Below, piece after piece: positions 17,485 through 26,086 of a DNA stretch of 64,000 bases (positions within the stretch are counted from its first letter, which is position 1; each line of letters opens with the position of its first letter). Source of the DNA: JASTVH01 sp042862465 (GTDB taxonomy: Bacteria > Pseudomonadota > Gammaproteobacteria > Pseudomonadales > Oleiphilaceae); contig JASTVH010000004.1 of assembly GCA_042862465.1 (NCBI GenBank), positions 248,001-312,000 on the forward strand, written 5' to 3'. A program made the position numbers and the translations under genes. The notes below the pieces were generated by a model. It did no database searches. It was not told the DNA's origin and saw nothing but the letters and a program-made list of their open reading frames with translations.

Positions 17485-18951
17485 ATGAAATACCGCGACC
17501 TCCGTGACTTCATCCAGCAACTGGAAAAGCAGGGCGAACTCAAGCGGATTTCTGTCCCCGTCGACCCCTACCTGGAAATGACCGAGATCTGCGACCGCAC
17601 CCTGCGCAAGGGTGGGCCGGCGCTGTTATTCGAGAATCCCAAGGGTTACGACATGCCGGTGCTCGGCAATCTCTTCGGAACGCCGAAGCGGGTGGCGCTG
17701 GGTATGGGACAGGCGGATGTGGAGAGTCTTCGGGATGTGGGGCGCTTGCTGGCCTTCCTGAAAGAGCCCGATCCGCCCAAGGGCTTCAAGGACGCCATCG
17801 AAAAGCTGCCGGTGTTCCGGCAGGTGATGAAGATGGGACCCAAGGTGCTGCGTTCGGCACCCTGCCAGGACAAGGTGATCGACAAGGATGACGTGGACCT
17901 GCGCAAGCTGCCGATTCAGACCTGCTGGCCCGGCGACGCCGGCCCGCTGATCACCTGGCCACTGGTGATTACCCGCGGGCCGGAGAAGGAACGACAGAAC
18001 CTGGGCATCTACCGTCAGCAGTTGATCGGGCGCAACCGGCTGATCATGCGCTGGTTGTCCCATCGCGGTGGGGCGCTGGACTTTCGCGACTGGCAGCAGC
18101 GCCATCCCGGCGAGCCGTTCCCCGTGGCGGTGGCCCTGGGGGCGGATCCGGCGACGATTCTGGGCGCGGTCACCCCGGTGCCTGATTCTCTGTCGGAGTA
18201 TGCTTTTGCCGGCTTGCTGCGCGGTTCCAAGACCGAGCTGGTCAAGGCCGGGCTGAGCGACCTGCAGGTGCCGGCCAGCGCCGAGATCATTCTGGAAGGC
18301 TTCATCTACCCGGACGATACCGCGCCGGAGGGGCCCTTCGGTGACCACACGGGCTACTACAACGAGGTGGAAACCTTCCCGGTGTTCACCGTCGAACGCA
18401 TCACCCACCGTCGCGACGCCATCTACCACAGCACCTACACCGGCCGCCCGCCGGACGAGCCGGCGGTGCTCGGGGAAGCCCTCAACGAGGTGTTTATCCC
18501 CATCCTGCAGAAGCAGTTTCCGGAAATCGTCGATTTTTATCTACCGCCGGAAGGCTGCTCCTACCGTTTGGCAGTGGTCACCATGAAAAAGCAGTATCCC
18601 GGCCATGCCAAACGGGTGATGATGGGGGTATGGTCCTTCCTGCGGCAGTTCATGTACACCAAGTTCGTGATCGTCACGGACGATGACGTCAATGCCCGGG
18701 ATTGGAAAGACGTCATCTGGGCCATGACCACCCGCATGGACCCCCAGCGTGATACCGTGATGGTGGAAAATACTCCGATCGATTACCTGGACTTCGCCTC
18801 GCCGGTGGCTGGTCTGGGCTCCAAGATGGGCCTGGACGCCACCAGCAAGTGGCCCGGGGAGACCCAGCGCGAGTGGGGCACGCCGATCACCATGGATCCT
18901 GCCGTGAAAGCGCGCGTGAACAACCTGTGGTCGGAACTGGGTATTGATTGA
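17485..18951 (+). CDS. ubiD: 3-octaprenyl-4-hydroxybenzoate decarboxylase UbiD
   Basis: A 488-residue prenylated-FMN-dependent decarboxylase of ubiquinone synthesis. Family segments: MKYRDLRDFIQQLEKQGEL at the start, GPEKERQNLGIYRQQLIGRN, GDHTGYYNEVE, and KFVIVTDDDVNARDWKDVIW near the C-terminus. The E. coli protein has 497 residues, so this is full length. It follows rho, as in Pseudomonas. Its stop TGA shares a base with the ATG of the next gene. The leader 17412-17484 is rich in C and poor in G. Confidence 0.96.
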   Translation: MKYRDLRDFIQQLEKQGELKRISVPVDPYLEMTEICDRTLRKGGPALLFENPKGYDMPVLGNLFGTPKRVALGMGQADVESLRDVGRLLAFLKEPDPPKGFKDAIEKLPVFRQVMKMGPKVLRSAPCQDKVIDKDDVDLRKLPIQTCWPGDAGPLITWPLVITRGPEKERQNLGIYRQQLIGRNRLIMRWLSHRGGALDFRDWQQRHPGEPFPVAVALGADPATILGAVTPVPDSLSEYAFAGLLRGSKTELVKAGLSDLQVPASAEIILEGFIYPDDTAPEGPFGDHTGYYNEVETFPVFTVERITHRRDAIYHSTYTGRPPDEPAVLGEALNEVFIPILQKQFPEIVDFYLPPEGCSYRLAVVTMKKQYPGHAKRVMMGVWSFLRQFMYTKFVIVTDDDVNARDWKDVIWAMTTRMDPQRDTVMVENTPIDYLDFASPVAGLGSKMGLDATSKWPGETQREWGTPITMDPAVKARVNNLWSELGID

Positions 18952-19955
18952 TGGCCGTCCACCGGGTGAGGCTGTTGCCCTCGCGGCTGAGCTTCCTGAC
19001 CCGTCCGGACGAGGATTTGTTGGCGGCCGCCCGGCGTCAGGGCATTGCCATTCGCTGGGGCTGCCGCAACGGCGTTTGTGAGATTTGTCAGGCTCGGCTG
19101 TGCCAGGGTGAGGTGCTGAATTTGCGCACCCGCGAGAGGCAGCAGGCGGGCGACTTCATTTTACTGTGCCGGGCCGAGGCGCACTCGGACCTGGCGGTAC
19201 AGATAGAGGACGTTATGGCTGCAGGAGAAATCCGGCCACAACTGGTGCATTGCTCGATCGAGAGTATCGAGTCCCTCAACCACGACGTTTACCGGGTGCG
19301 ACTGAAAACGCCCCCGGGGCAGCCGGTGGCTTTCCATGCCGGGCAGTACCTGGCGATCGAGCGCCCGGGCACCGATCCGGCCTGGTTTTCCATTGCCAGT
19401 GCGCCGGAGGGGCCGCAGAGCCGTCACCTGGAATTGCATATCCAGGCCGCCGAGGAGTGGAATACCGCTCTGGAGATCATGGAATTCTTGCGCCGTGAGA
19501 AGCGGGTGCCAGTGCGCCTGCCGTTCGGCAAGGCCTGCCTGGCGGCGGTGCCGGAAGAGCCGCTGGTGCTGGTGGCCGCCGGGACCGGTTTCGCCCAGAT
19601 GAAGAGTCTGGTCGACTACCTGCATGCCTACCATGCCGAGATTCCGGTGTTTCTCTACTGGGGCGTACGCAAGCACGAAGACATGTACCTGCGCAGCCTC
19701 CCGGACCGCTGGGCCGAAGACTGGCCCAACTTCCACTTCCGCCCGCAGGTGGCGGACAACGAAGACAACGACTGGGAAGGTCACCACGAGCAATTGGCCC
19801 GGGCTGTCCTGGCCGGCGGCCACGACTTCACCCAGGCCCGCGTCATTGCCTCCGGTTCACCGGTGATGGTCTATACGCTGATGGATCATCTGGTGGAACA
19901 CGGGCTGGATGTGGGGCGGTTTATGTCGGATGTGCTGGAGTACGCGCCGAGGTAA
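18951..19955 (+). CDS. 2Fe-2S ferredoxin/flavin reductase coupled to ubiD
   Basis: A 334-residue fusion: an N-terminal plant-type ferredoxin domain (C38, C43, C46 in CRNGVCEICQ, and C73 in LLCRAE), then an FAD-binding domain (FHAGQYLAIERPG, AWFSIASAPEG) and an NAD(P)-binding domain (LVLVAAGTGFAQMKSLV). It resembles the CDP-6-deoxy-glucoseen reductase/AscD and Fre family. It starts within the ubiD stop (TGATG), so the two are translationally coupled. This suggests a link to ubiquinone synthesis or to flavin supply for UbiD, but the true electron acceptor is unknown. The TTG at 18948 is not needed as a start. Confidence 0.85.
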   Translation: MAVHRVRLLPSRLSFLTRPDEDLLAAARRQGIAIRWGCRNGVCEICQARLCQGEVLNLRTRERQQAGDFILLCRAEAHSDLAVQIEDVMAAGEIRPQLVHCSIESIESLNHDVYRVRLKTPPGQPVAFHAGQYLAIERPGTDPAWFSIASAPEGPQSRHLELHIQAAEEWNTALEIMEFLRREKRVPVRLPFGKACLAAVPEEPLVLVAAGTGFAQMKSLVDYLHAYHAEIPVFLYWGVRKHEDMYLRSLPDRWAEDWPNFHFRPQVADNEDNDWEGHHEQLARAVLAGGHDFTQARVIASGSPVMVYTLMDHLVEHGLDVGRFMSDVLEYAPR

Positions 19956-19972
19956 GGCGTTAGCAGTTTCAC

Positions 19973-20110
19973 GTAGGACGTTTGACGTTTCACGTTAAAA
20001 AGATTGACTCCGTTGCTCGGGGCGCACGCTGAGTGCCAACGTCCAACGTCCAACGTCCAACGTCCAACGTCCAACGTCCAACGTCCAACGTCCAACGTCC
20101 AACGTCCAAC
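19973..20110. repeat. 7-bp tandem array and its inverted arm at the hemY stop
   Basis: The left arm has three phased units (GTAGGAC, GTTTGAC, GTTTCAC; 19973-19993) plus GTTAAAA. After a spacer come ten perfect tandem copies of GTCCAAC (20041-20110), ending one base before the minus-strand hemY stop codon. The arms are roughly complementary, so the locus can form an imperfect hairpin between the convergent reductase and hemY genes. The exact ten-fold repetition makes it a likely variable-number tandem repeat. Confidence 0.9.
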
Positions 20111-20111
20111 G

Positions 20112-21344
20112 CTAAGACGGCATCGGCAAATCCGGCAATCCCCGCCCATCCAGTAAACCCTGCTTCAACAACCGCACGCTCTGCTCGTTGTCCCCCAGAT
20201 GCGCCGTCAGGCGACACAGCTCGGCCAGGGTTTCGTCCTTGCGTTGCAGACGCAGGCTGGTCTCGAAGTATTCCCGGGCCTTGCCCCACAGCTCATTGCG
20301 CAGACTCAGGCGGCCCAGGGCCAGGAGCAGTTCGGTGTTGTTGGGGCGCTCCTTGAGCCAGCGCTCGGCGGTGAGCAGCTGTTCGTCGGGCTTGGCGCTG
20401 GCGACCCGGCCATAGAGGTTGATCAGCAGGTCACTCCAGTGATTGCGCAGGACCTTGCGCAGCACTGTCTCGGCCTGATTTTCGGCGCCAAGATCGGCCA
20501 AATGCTTGGCGTAAGCGTGGATGACTGTTTCGTCACGGCGCATGGAGCCGGGCAGACCGTCCCAGACGCGGTCCAACTCTTCCATGGAGCGGCTGCTGCC
20601 ACTCTGGCGGCGAACCTGATCGGCCGCCTGTTGCAGCAAATTGAGCCAGCACTGCTGTTCCAGCGGCTTGATCTCCTCGTCGCTCATGATCTTTTGCTTG
20701 CGCAGTTCGGGCAGCAGCTGGCTGAGTTCCCGCCAGTCTTCCAGCGCGGTGTAGGCACTCTTGAGCAGCTTGAGTACGAAGGGGTGCTTGGGAGCCTGCT
20801 TGCGCAACCGCAGCAACGTCGCCAGAGCCTGCTCGTAGCGGCCGGCGGAGAGCTGCAGACGGGCCTGGGTCAGGCCGACGGCCAGGTCCGAGCCGGGGGT
20901 GCTTTCATAGGCTTTGCGCAGCAGCTCCTCGGCCGCCTGTTGGTCGTCTTCCTCGTGGGCGGCTTCGGCGGCCGCCAGGTAGTTGATCAGCGGTGTGTCC
21001 GCCTGGTCCGCCGAGCTGGTCAGCAGCTTGCGCGCGCGCGGCCAGTTGCCCTCGGAAAACTCGATCAGCCCCTTGGTGGTGCGGCGCCGGGCCCGGCGCT
21101 GGCTGGAGCGGCTGATCCACTGGGTCACTCCGCCACCGCCCTGGCGCAGGCGTGTGATCAGGCGCAGGACCCAGTGCAGCAGCAACATGGCAAACAGGAA
21201 CAGGGCCAACCCCACCCAGAAATTGGTTTCCAGCAGATAGTGGCCGAAGCTGATGCGGATGTAGCCGGTATCGTAGCTGATGGCCATGCTGAGCAGGGCC
21301 CCCACCAGGAGGGCGCCCAGAATGATAAGCAGGACTTTCCTCAT
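20112..21344 (-). CDS. hemY: HemY protoporphyrinogen-operon protein
   Basis: A 410-residue inner-membrane protein with two N-terminal hydrophobic helices (about 3-24 and 42-62) and a large TPR-like cytoplasmic domain (EFSEGNWPRARKLLT, LQLSAGRYEQALATLLRL, LGRLSLRNELWGKAREYF). This is the gammaproteobacterial HemY of the hemCDXY operon; it should not be confused with the Bacillus oxidase of the same name. Its role in haem control is not settled. The start codon overlaps the hemX stop by 4 bases. The 3' end abuts the heptad array. Confidence 0.92.
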   Translation of the reverse strand: MRKVLLIILGALLVGALLSMAISYDTGYIRISFGHYLLETNFWVGLALFLFAMLLLHWVLRLITRLRQGGGGVTQWISRSSQRRARRRTTKGLIEFSEGNWPRARKLLTSSADQADTPLINYLAAAEAAHEEDDQQAAEELLRKAYESTPGSDLAVGLTQARLQLSAGRYEQALATLLRLRKQAPKHPFVLKLLKSAYTALEDWRELSQLLPELRKQKIMSDEEIKPLEQQCWLNLLQQAADQVRRQSGSSRSMEELDRVWDGLPGSMRRDETVIHAYAKHLADLGAENQAETVLRKVLRNHWSDLLINLYGRVASAKPDEQLLTAERWLKERPNNTELLLALGRLSLRNELWGKAREYFETSLRLQRKDETLAELCRLTAHLGDNEQSVRLLKQGLLDGRGLPDLPMPS

Positions 21345-22465
21345 GATGCGGACTCGCTATCGCCACTGGATTTGGAAGGTTGCTTGGCCGGCGCCTTCTC
21401 GGACGGCGCCAGGCGGCCTTCGATGCGGGCTTTGAGCAGCTGCAGAGGCTCGCTGATGTCTGGCAGATCCGGATTGATCTGGCGTTGGGCCATGCTGTCC
21501 AGGGATTCGATCAGTGCATTGACCGTGGGATGGCTGGTGTCATACCACTCGTCCAGCCACCCTTGGGCCTTCTGCAGGGAGCGCCGGTACAGCGGCGTGT
21601 TGCCCTTGAGCAGGGCCATCTCGGCTTCCTCCAGCATCAGGCGGAGGTTGAGCCTCGCGTAGGCGCTCTGCTTGGGCGAGAGCAGCGGCTTGACCGGTTC
21701 GTCCAGGCGGCGAATGACGATGACGTCGTCGAGCCCGGCGACAAATCGCTGCCAGACCTTCTCCCAGGTGGAATCGGCCGTGGTGGTTGGTTCTTCGACG
21801 GGCTCGGTCTGGGCGAGGGGCGAAAACTGGGTCAGGGCGCTGTCGCTGAGTTTTTCAATCTGGGTGATGGCCGCTTCCAGCTGCAGGTAGAGCCCAATGC
21901 GGTCCACCTGTTCCACCGACTTCAGATCCATGCGGGCTTCGGCGACGGCCTGGCGCACCGGATAGACGCCGGGATCGTCTGTTTCCGCCAGGACCTCGTC
22001 GGCCGAGCGCAATATGGCGATGGCACCTTCGATGTCCTTTTCCAGCTGCAGGCGCTGGTTGGCCATGCGCAACAAATATTCCGCCTCGGCGAGCAGCCAG
22101 TCGGTACGGCCGCGGTGACCCGCCTCCAGCAGTTCCCGGGCATTGTGCTCGATCTGGCGGGCCTGTTCTTCCAGGCGTTTTTGTACCGCGTCCTGGTGGT
22201 TTTCCAGACGAGCCAGACGGTCACTGCGTTCGCTGCCGCTCTGACTGATCTGGTCACTCAGGTGATTGAGGTCCTGTTGCAGGCTGCTTACATGTTCCTG
22301 GGTCGCCTGCCGTTCCAGCCACAGGTAACCGGCGCCCAGCCCGGCGGCAATCGCCACCAGCAGGGCCAGCAGGGCGAACAGCCAGAGGGGCCACAATCGC
22401 GGACGGGCGGATCCCGGAGACGAATCGGCTTGGCGGGCGGGCAGGTTCTTGGCGTCGTCAGTCAC
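21341..22465 (-). CDS. hemX: HemX, uroporphyrinogen-III C-methyltransferase-like membrane protein
   Basis: A 374-residue protein with a charged N-terminus, one membrane helix (LWLFALLALLVAIAAGLGAG, about residues 27-46), a coiled coil (LQQDLNHLSDQISQSGSERS) and the HemX domain (LLAEAEYLLRMANQRLQLE). Despite database names it lacks methyltransferase motifs. It starts with GTG at 22465 preceded by AAAGGA, and lies 74 bases after hemD. Confidence 0.92.
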   Translation of the reverse strand: MTDDAKNLPARQADSSPGSARPRLWPLWLFALLALLVAIAAGLGAGYLWLERQATQEHVSSLQQDLNHLSDQISQSGSERSDRLARLENHQDAVQKRLEEQARQIEHNARELLEAGHRGRTDWLLAEAEYLLRMANQRLQLEKDIEGAIAILRSADEVLAETDDPGVYPVRQAVAEARMDLKSVEQVDRIGLYLQLEAAITQIEKLSDSALTQFSPLAQTEPVEEPTTTADSTWEKVWQRFVAGLDDVIVIRRLDEPVKPLLSPKQSAYARLNLRLMLEEAEMALLKGNTPLYRRSLQKAQGWLDEWYDTSHPTVNALIESLDSMAQRQINPDLPDISEPLQLLKARIEGRLAPSEKAPAKQPSKSSGDSESAS

Positions 22466-22539
22466 AGGCGTCCTTTTTTTCGTTAGTGGTTAGCGAAGAC
22501 CCGACGAATGAGGGCAGCGTACTGCCTGCAGGAAGCGAT

Positions 22540-23343
22540 TCATGGCGCTTCGGGTCCCTTCCGGTGATCGGCTAAACAGGCCATGATAGACGCCGGATCC
22601 AGGGCGTCCGGAACCAGGACCTGGGTAAAGCCCCGTTCCCGAGCTTGTTCGGCCACCCGCGCCACGGGTACCAATACGGTGCGGGACAACAGCTGATGGT
22701 CTGTATTTTGGCCCAGGGCGATTAAATTGTTCAATGTTTCCCCGGACATAACCACAATAACCTGCGGCGCGAAATCCACCAACGCCGATTTCAGGGTGGT
22801 TTCAGTATAAGCGGGGCAGCGTCGTTCGTAGAAGGCCAGGCGTGTCACCCGGGCACCGCGCGCCTCCAGCGTTTCCGGCAAGGTCTCCCGGCCGCCGCGG
22901 CCGCGGCAGAGCAGGACTTTCTCCCCCGTCAGGGTCTGCAATTCAGGCCGCTGTAGCAAGGCTTCGCTGTCGTGACCGGCTTCGGGGATGCGCGGCATCA
23001 GGCCGGCCTCGGTCAGCACCCGGGCGGTGCCGGCGCCGACGCCATACCAGTGGATGCCCACCGGGGTCTGCGGCCACCAGCGGTCGAGGGCGTCGGTCAG
23101 GAAATGTGCGGCATTGGGGCTGACAGCGATAACGTGCTGGTACTGATCGAGATTCTGCAGCACCGCACGCTGTTCGGCGGTCTCCGGCAGCGGCACGATT
23201 TCCAGCAGCGGGAGTTCGCGAACCCGGGCGCCGGCGGCTTCCAGTGCCCGGGTCAGCTCGGCGGCCTGGCCCTGGGGGCGGCCATTGAGAATGTGCAGGC
23301 CGGCCAGCGGCCGGCCCTTGGCATTAGCGGGGTTCGTGGCCAT
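22540..23343 (-). CDS. hemD: Uroporphyrinogen-III synthase HemD
   Basis: A 267-residue enzyme that closes hydroxymethylbilane with inversion of ring D. HemD proteins are poorly conserved, but the two-lobe pattern is present: RPQGQAAELTRALEAAGARV at the start, VIAVSPNAAHFLTDAL, WYGVGAGTARVLTEAG, and VVMSGETLNNLI in the second lobe. ATG 23343 lies 20 bases inside the end of hemC in another frame, as expected for this operon. A longer open frame upstream is only the shadow of hemC. Confidence 0.92.
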   Translation of the reverse strand: MATNPANAKGRPLAGLHILNGRPQGQAAELTRALEAAGARVRELPLLEIVPLPETAEQRAVLQNLDQYQHVIAVSPNAAHFLTDALDRWWPQTPVGIHWYGVGAGTARVLTEAGLMPRIPEAGHDSEALLQRPELQTLTGEKVLLCRGRGGRETLPETLEARGARVTRLAFYERRCPAYTETTLKSALVDFAPQVIVVMSGETLNNLIALGQNTDHQLLSRTVLVPVARVAEQARERGFTQVLVPDALDPASIMACLADHRKGPEAP

Positions 23344-24262
23344 AGACCTCGGCGAGTATGCGCCCCGCACCCTGGTCCAGCAGATCTTCCGCCAGGCGTT
23401 TGCCCAGACCTTCGGCATCGTCCACGGGGGCGCGGCCTTCGGTGTGGTAGAGGGTCTGGCCGTCGGTGGAACCCACCAGACCGCGCAGATAGACCTGTTC
23501 GTCCTCGAGTATGGCGTAGGCAGCGATGGGCACCTGGCAGCCGCCCTCGAGGCGACGGTTAAGGGCCCGCTCCGCCTTGACCCGGATGGCGGTCTCGCGG
23601 TGATCCAGCGGGGCCAGCATGTCGAGCAGCTCCTGGTCGTCCAGGCGGCATTCAATGCCCAGTGCCCCCTGACCCACTGCCGGAATGCAGATCTCGTGGG
23701 GCAGGTCGTAGCGAATGCGGTCGTGGAAACCCAGGCGCTGCAGGCCGGAGGTGGCCAGGACGATGGCGTCGAACTCCCCGGCATCCAGTTTGGCCAGGCG
23801 GGTGTTGACGTTGCCCCGCAGGGTGCGGATGCGCAGGTCCGGTCGGTAAGCCTGCAGCTGGCTCTGGCGGCGCAGGCTCGAGGTGCCCACCACGGCGCCG
23901 TCGGGCAGGTCGTCCACGGTCGCGTAGTGATTGCTGACGAAGGCATCGCCGGGTGCGCCGCGCTCGCAGATCACGGTCAGGCCCAGGCCTTCGGGAAAGC
24001 CCATGGGCACGTCCTTCATGGAGTGCACCGCGATATCGGCCCGACCGTCCAGCATGGCCTGTTCCAGCTCCTTCACGAACAGCCCCTTGCCGCCGATCTT
24101 CGCCAGGGGGACATCGAGAATCTTGTCGCCCTGGGTGGAAATGGGGACCAGTTCCACGGTCAGGCCGCTGTGCAGCTTTTCCAGTTCAGCCTTGATGTGT
24201 TCCGCTTGCCAGAGGGCCAGCGCGCTCTTGCGGGTGGCAATACGCAGGGTGCTTCGAGCCAT
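23324..24262 (-). CDS. hemC: Hydroxymethylbilane synthase HemC
   Basis: A 312-residue enzyme polymerising four porphobilinogens. Cys242, in EGGCQVPIAAYA, carries the dipyrromethane cofactor and sits at the same residue number as in E. coli. Other motifs: IATRKSALALWQAEHIK, HSMKDVPM, GTSSLRRQ and LRGNVNTRL. ATG 24262 (MARSTLRIATRKS) is the family start. In Pseudomonas algR lies directly upstream; here 3.4 kb of accessory DNA separates them, so the haem operon must use a promoter between about 24263 and 24400. Confidence 0.97.
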   Translation of the reverse strand: MARSTLRIATRKSALALWQAEHIKAELEKLHSGLTVELVPISTQGDKILDVPLAKIGGKGLFVKELEQAMLDGRADIAVHSMKDVPMGFPEGLGLTVICERGAPGDAFVSNHYATVDDLPDGAVVGTSSLRRQSQLQAYRPDLRIRTLRGNVNTRLAKLDAGEFDAIVLATSGLQRLGFHDRIRYDLPHEICIPAVGQGALGIECRLDDQELLDMLAPLDHRETAIRVKAERALNRRLEGGCQVPIAAYAILEDEQVYLRGLVGSTDGQTLYHTEGRAPVDDAEGLGKRLAEDLLDQGAGRILAEVYGHEPR

Positions 24263-24399
24263 GGTGCCTCGGTGGTTGTCTGGGGAATGAGTTTGGGGCA
24301 AAGGTTACCGGGTTTGGGGGAGTTTGTCTGTACCCCGGTTGGGGCAGGGCGGTCGTCGGTGGTCAGTGGTTTTTGGGGCAGAGAGCTTGAATTCTGGTT

Positions 24400-25094
24400 T
24401 TAAGACTCGCTCCGCTCATCGTGAGCTCTGTCAGTTTTTTCGAGGCCCAGATCGCTTGCCAACAAATCAATTCCATTGACGATATGGCCTCGATTTTTGA
24501 TTTCCAGTGCAGAAAAGCACTTATGCCTGTAGTCCTTTGAGCCTTGAAATTTTTCCAGTGATTTTTTCAGGGGGGTTATGACCGGGTACGCTTCTTCAGC
24601 CTTATCGATAGCGAGCTGAGATTGTTCGCCGTGAAGGCGCAAAATGGCAAGATCGATCAAATCCCTGGATTCAATACTCGAGTCCGGCCAGCGGTCGGCA
24701 TTGGCCAATAATTTTTCCGCATACCTGTCAACAGGGCTAAGGCACGGAACGTTGAGCCAGTCTCTGTTTTCCGGGGGCTCCAGAGCTATCCTTGCCTCGG
24801 CAACAATTTCAAACTTGATTGGCGTTCCCCTCGAAATGACGGCAAAACGAACGCCATACTGGTTTGCTATCAAATCTCTGGGGAAGTGCAGAGCTTCTGT
24901 CTGAGCAAAGAGGGCAGAAGGTTTGAAATTGTTTTCAGATACGATTTGCCTCAAGCGCCTATAGCCTGGGCCAATGGGGCAAATGAAGTCGACGTCCTTG
25001 CTCCACCGAATAGGGCACCGACTTCGATGAATATTTCGGGGTCCAGGCTATCCAGAACATGCAGGATTTTTTGATGATGTTCGTGATCAAACAT
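24400..25094 (-). pseudogene. Broken AbiEii/AbiGii-type nucleotidyltransferase toxin
   Basis: Two pieces in different frames on the minus strand. The N-terminal piece begins at ATG 25094 (MFDHEHHQKILHVLDSLDPE, then IFIEVGALFGG). The rest, in another frame, reads WSKDVDFICPIGPGYRRLRQ and runs on to 24400, with YAEKLLANADRW and SRDLIDLAILRL typical of the AbiEii family (DUF1814 type). Intact relatives have GGGT, about ten residues, then S-x-D-[IV]-D-F. Here a deletion joins GG almost directly to SKDVDF and shifts the frame near 25000. That removes part of the nucleotide-binding site, so the gene should be dead. Confidence 0.75.
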
Positions 25095-25311
25095 CGAGTT
25101 GCAGCCAAGAGCCTTTTGCGACAGCCAGCTTCCGGAGAAATGCTTTCTCGCTCCCTTCTACGTCTGCCAGTGTGCCACGATACTCCCAATTTCGTTCGTA
25201 TCTGTTGAGCATTTCGTCTGGGGTAAGCTCATGCACATCACTCAAATCCCAGCACACCGCTTCCAAAAACGGCAAATGCTTCGGGATTGCAAAATTGATG
25301 TGCTGTTGCAT
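25087..25311 (-). CDS. Small protein upstream of the broken toxin (possible antitoxin)
   Basis: A 74-residue soluble protein with an acidic centre (WDLSDVHELTPDEMLNRYER). Its stop overlaps the start of the AbiEii-like gene by 8 bases, which suggests a coupled two-gene unit. No known antitoxin motif is recognised; the partner role is inferred from position and size only. Confidence 0.55.
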   Translation of the reverse strand: MQQHINFAIPKHLPFLEAVCWDLSDVHELTPDEMLNRYERNWEYRGTLADVEGSEKAFLRKLAVAKGSWLQLDV

Positions 25312-25457
25312 GACGTCTGACCATCAAATGCCAAAGAATGGGCTGTCTGCACACGCATTGGGTGTAGCGCCAAAGCGCGTGCAGATGCAGCCTGTCGGAT
25401 CTTGTTAAAATCTTATCCAATACCTGAGCCGATAGCCAACTGGCGTTTGGCCATTGG

Positions 25458-25694
25458 TCACGATTGGTGAGGGGGTGTATTTTGGGCTCGGAACTCTGTG
25501 ACAGGAAGGCCGCCGATTCCCCAATCCTCCATTGCGACTGTATCGATTACAACCATCGTCGAGGCCGGTTTCTTGTCCAACACCCTAGCAAGGAGGTTGG
25601 TCACGCCTGCGATGAGTTCTGCTTTTTGTTCTGCTGTTGGCCCCCTGTTCTCCGGTCCGCCTTCGCGGGTCACCTTGATGTTGACGTATGGCAT
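25458..25694 (-). CDS. 4-oxalocrotonate tautomerase family protein
   Basis: A 78-residue protein beginning M-P-Y-V-N-I-K-V-T. After Met removal the N-terminal proline is the catalytic base of this superfamily. The helix AEQKAELIAGVTNLLARVL and the strand STMVVIDTVAMEDWGIGG fit the fold. ATG 25694 has AAGGAGA 7 bases upstream; two earlier codons in frame are not needed. It is the last gene of the GST/NTF2-like operon. The substrate is unknown. Confidence 0.88.
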   Translation of the reverse strand: MPYVNIKVTREGGPENRGPTAEQKAELIAGVTNLLARVLDKKPASTMVVIDTVAMEDWGIGGLPVTEFRAQNTPPHQS

Positions 25695-25696
25695 GA

Positions 25697-26086
25697 TCAA
25701 TCTCCTTTGGCTGTCCTGTCGTAGTGAAAGATTTTGGCAATGATGACCCAGCGCCCCTCATTAAATATCAAGGTTAGAAAATCGGTGTAGCGACGTCCCA
25801 TCATGGTGACCTCCACTCTTGCGAATGCGAGGGCCGGGCCTCCCGTCTCAATGGAAATGATGCGGTTCTCGCGCCTTTCTCCGTTTTGCGCCGGAGATAC
25901 CCTTTGGTCCAGTACTTCCTGGTACTGAGGGAAAGACAGCGCTCGATAATCCTCTGGAACCGCGTTCACATATTGGGAATGAGGATGGAATATGCTTGCG
26001 AGCATATGGCTGTCGGCTTGGTGTAACCCCTCGAAATAGGTTTCGAGGAGGGCCAGTATGGCTTCATGGGGTTCGCGTGAATTCAT
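25697..26086 (-). CDS. NTF2-like (SnoaL/lumazine-binding type) protein
   Basis: A 129-residue protein of the cystatin-like NTF2 fold: HEAILALLETYFEGLHQADS, IFHPHSQY, ALAFARVEVTMMGRRYTDFL and a final strand GRWVIIAKIFHYD. Such proteins may be small enzymes or binding partners. Its ATG overlaps the GST stop (ATGA), and the tautomerase start lies 2 bases after its end, so the three genes form one operon. Confidence 0.8.
   Translation of the reverse strand: MNSREPHEAILALLETYFEGLHQADSHMLASIFHPHSQYVNAVPEDYRALSFPQYQEVLDQRVSPAQNGERRENRIISIETGGPALAFARVEVTMMGRRYTDFLTLIFNEGRWVIIAKIFHYDRTAKGD

Noticed and set aside
20041..20110. CRISPR array
   Set aside because: The unit is 7 bp with no spacers; it is a simple tandem repeat.
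23285..24403. 372-codon plus-strand frame opposite hemC
   Set aside because: hemC has all catalytic motifs; the antisense frame has none.
24950..25030. Programmed frameshift in the AbiEii-like gene
   Set aside because: No slippery sequence is evident and residues of the active-site loop are missing, so deletion is the simpler reading.
24959..25189. 76-codon frame between the two toxin pieces
   Set aside because: It is the third frame across the broken toxin gene and its partner, without homology features.
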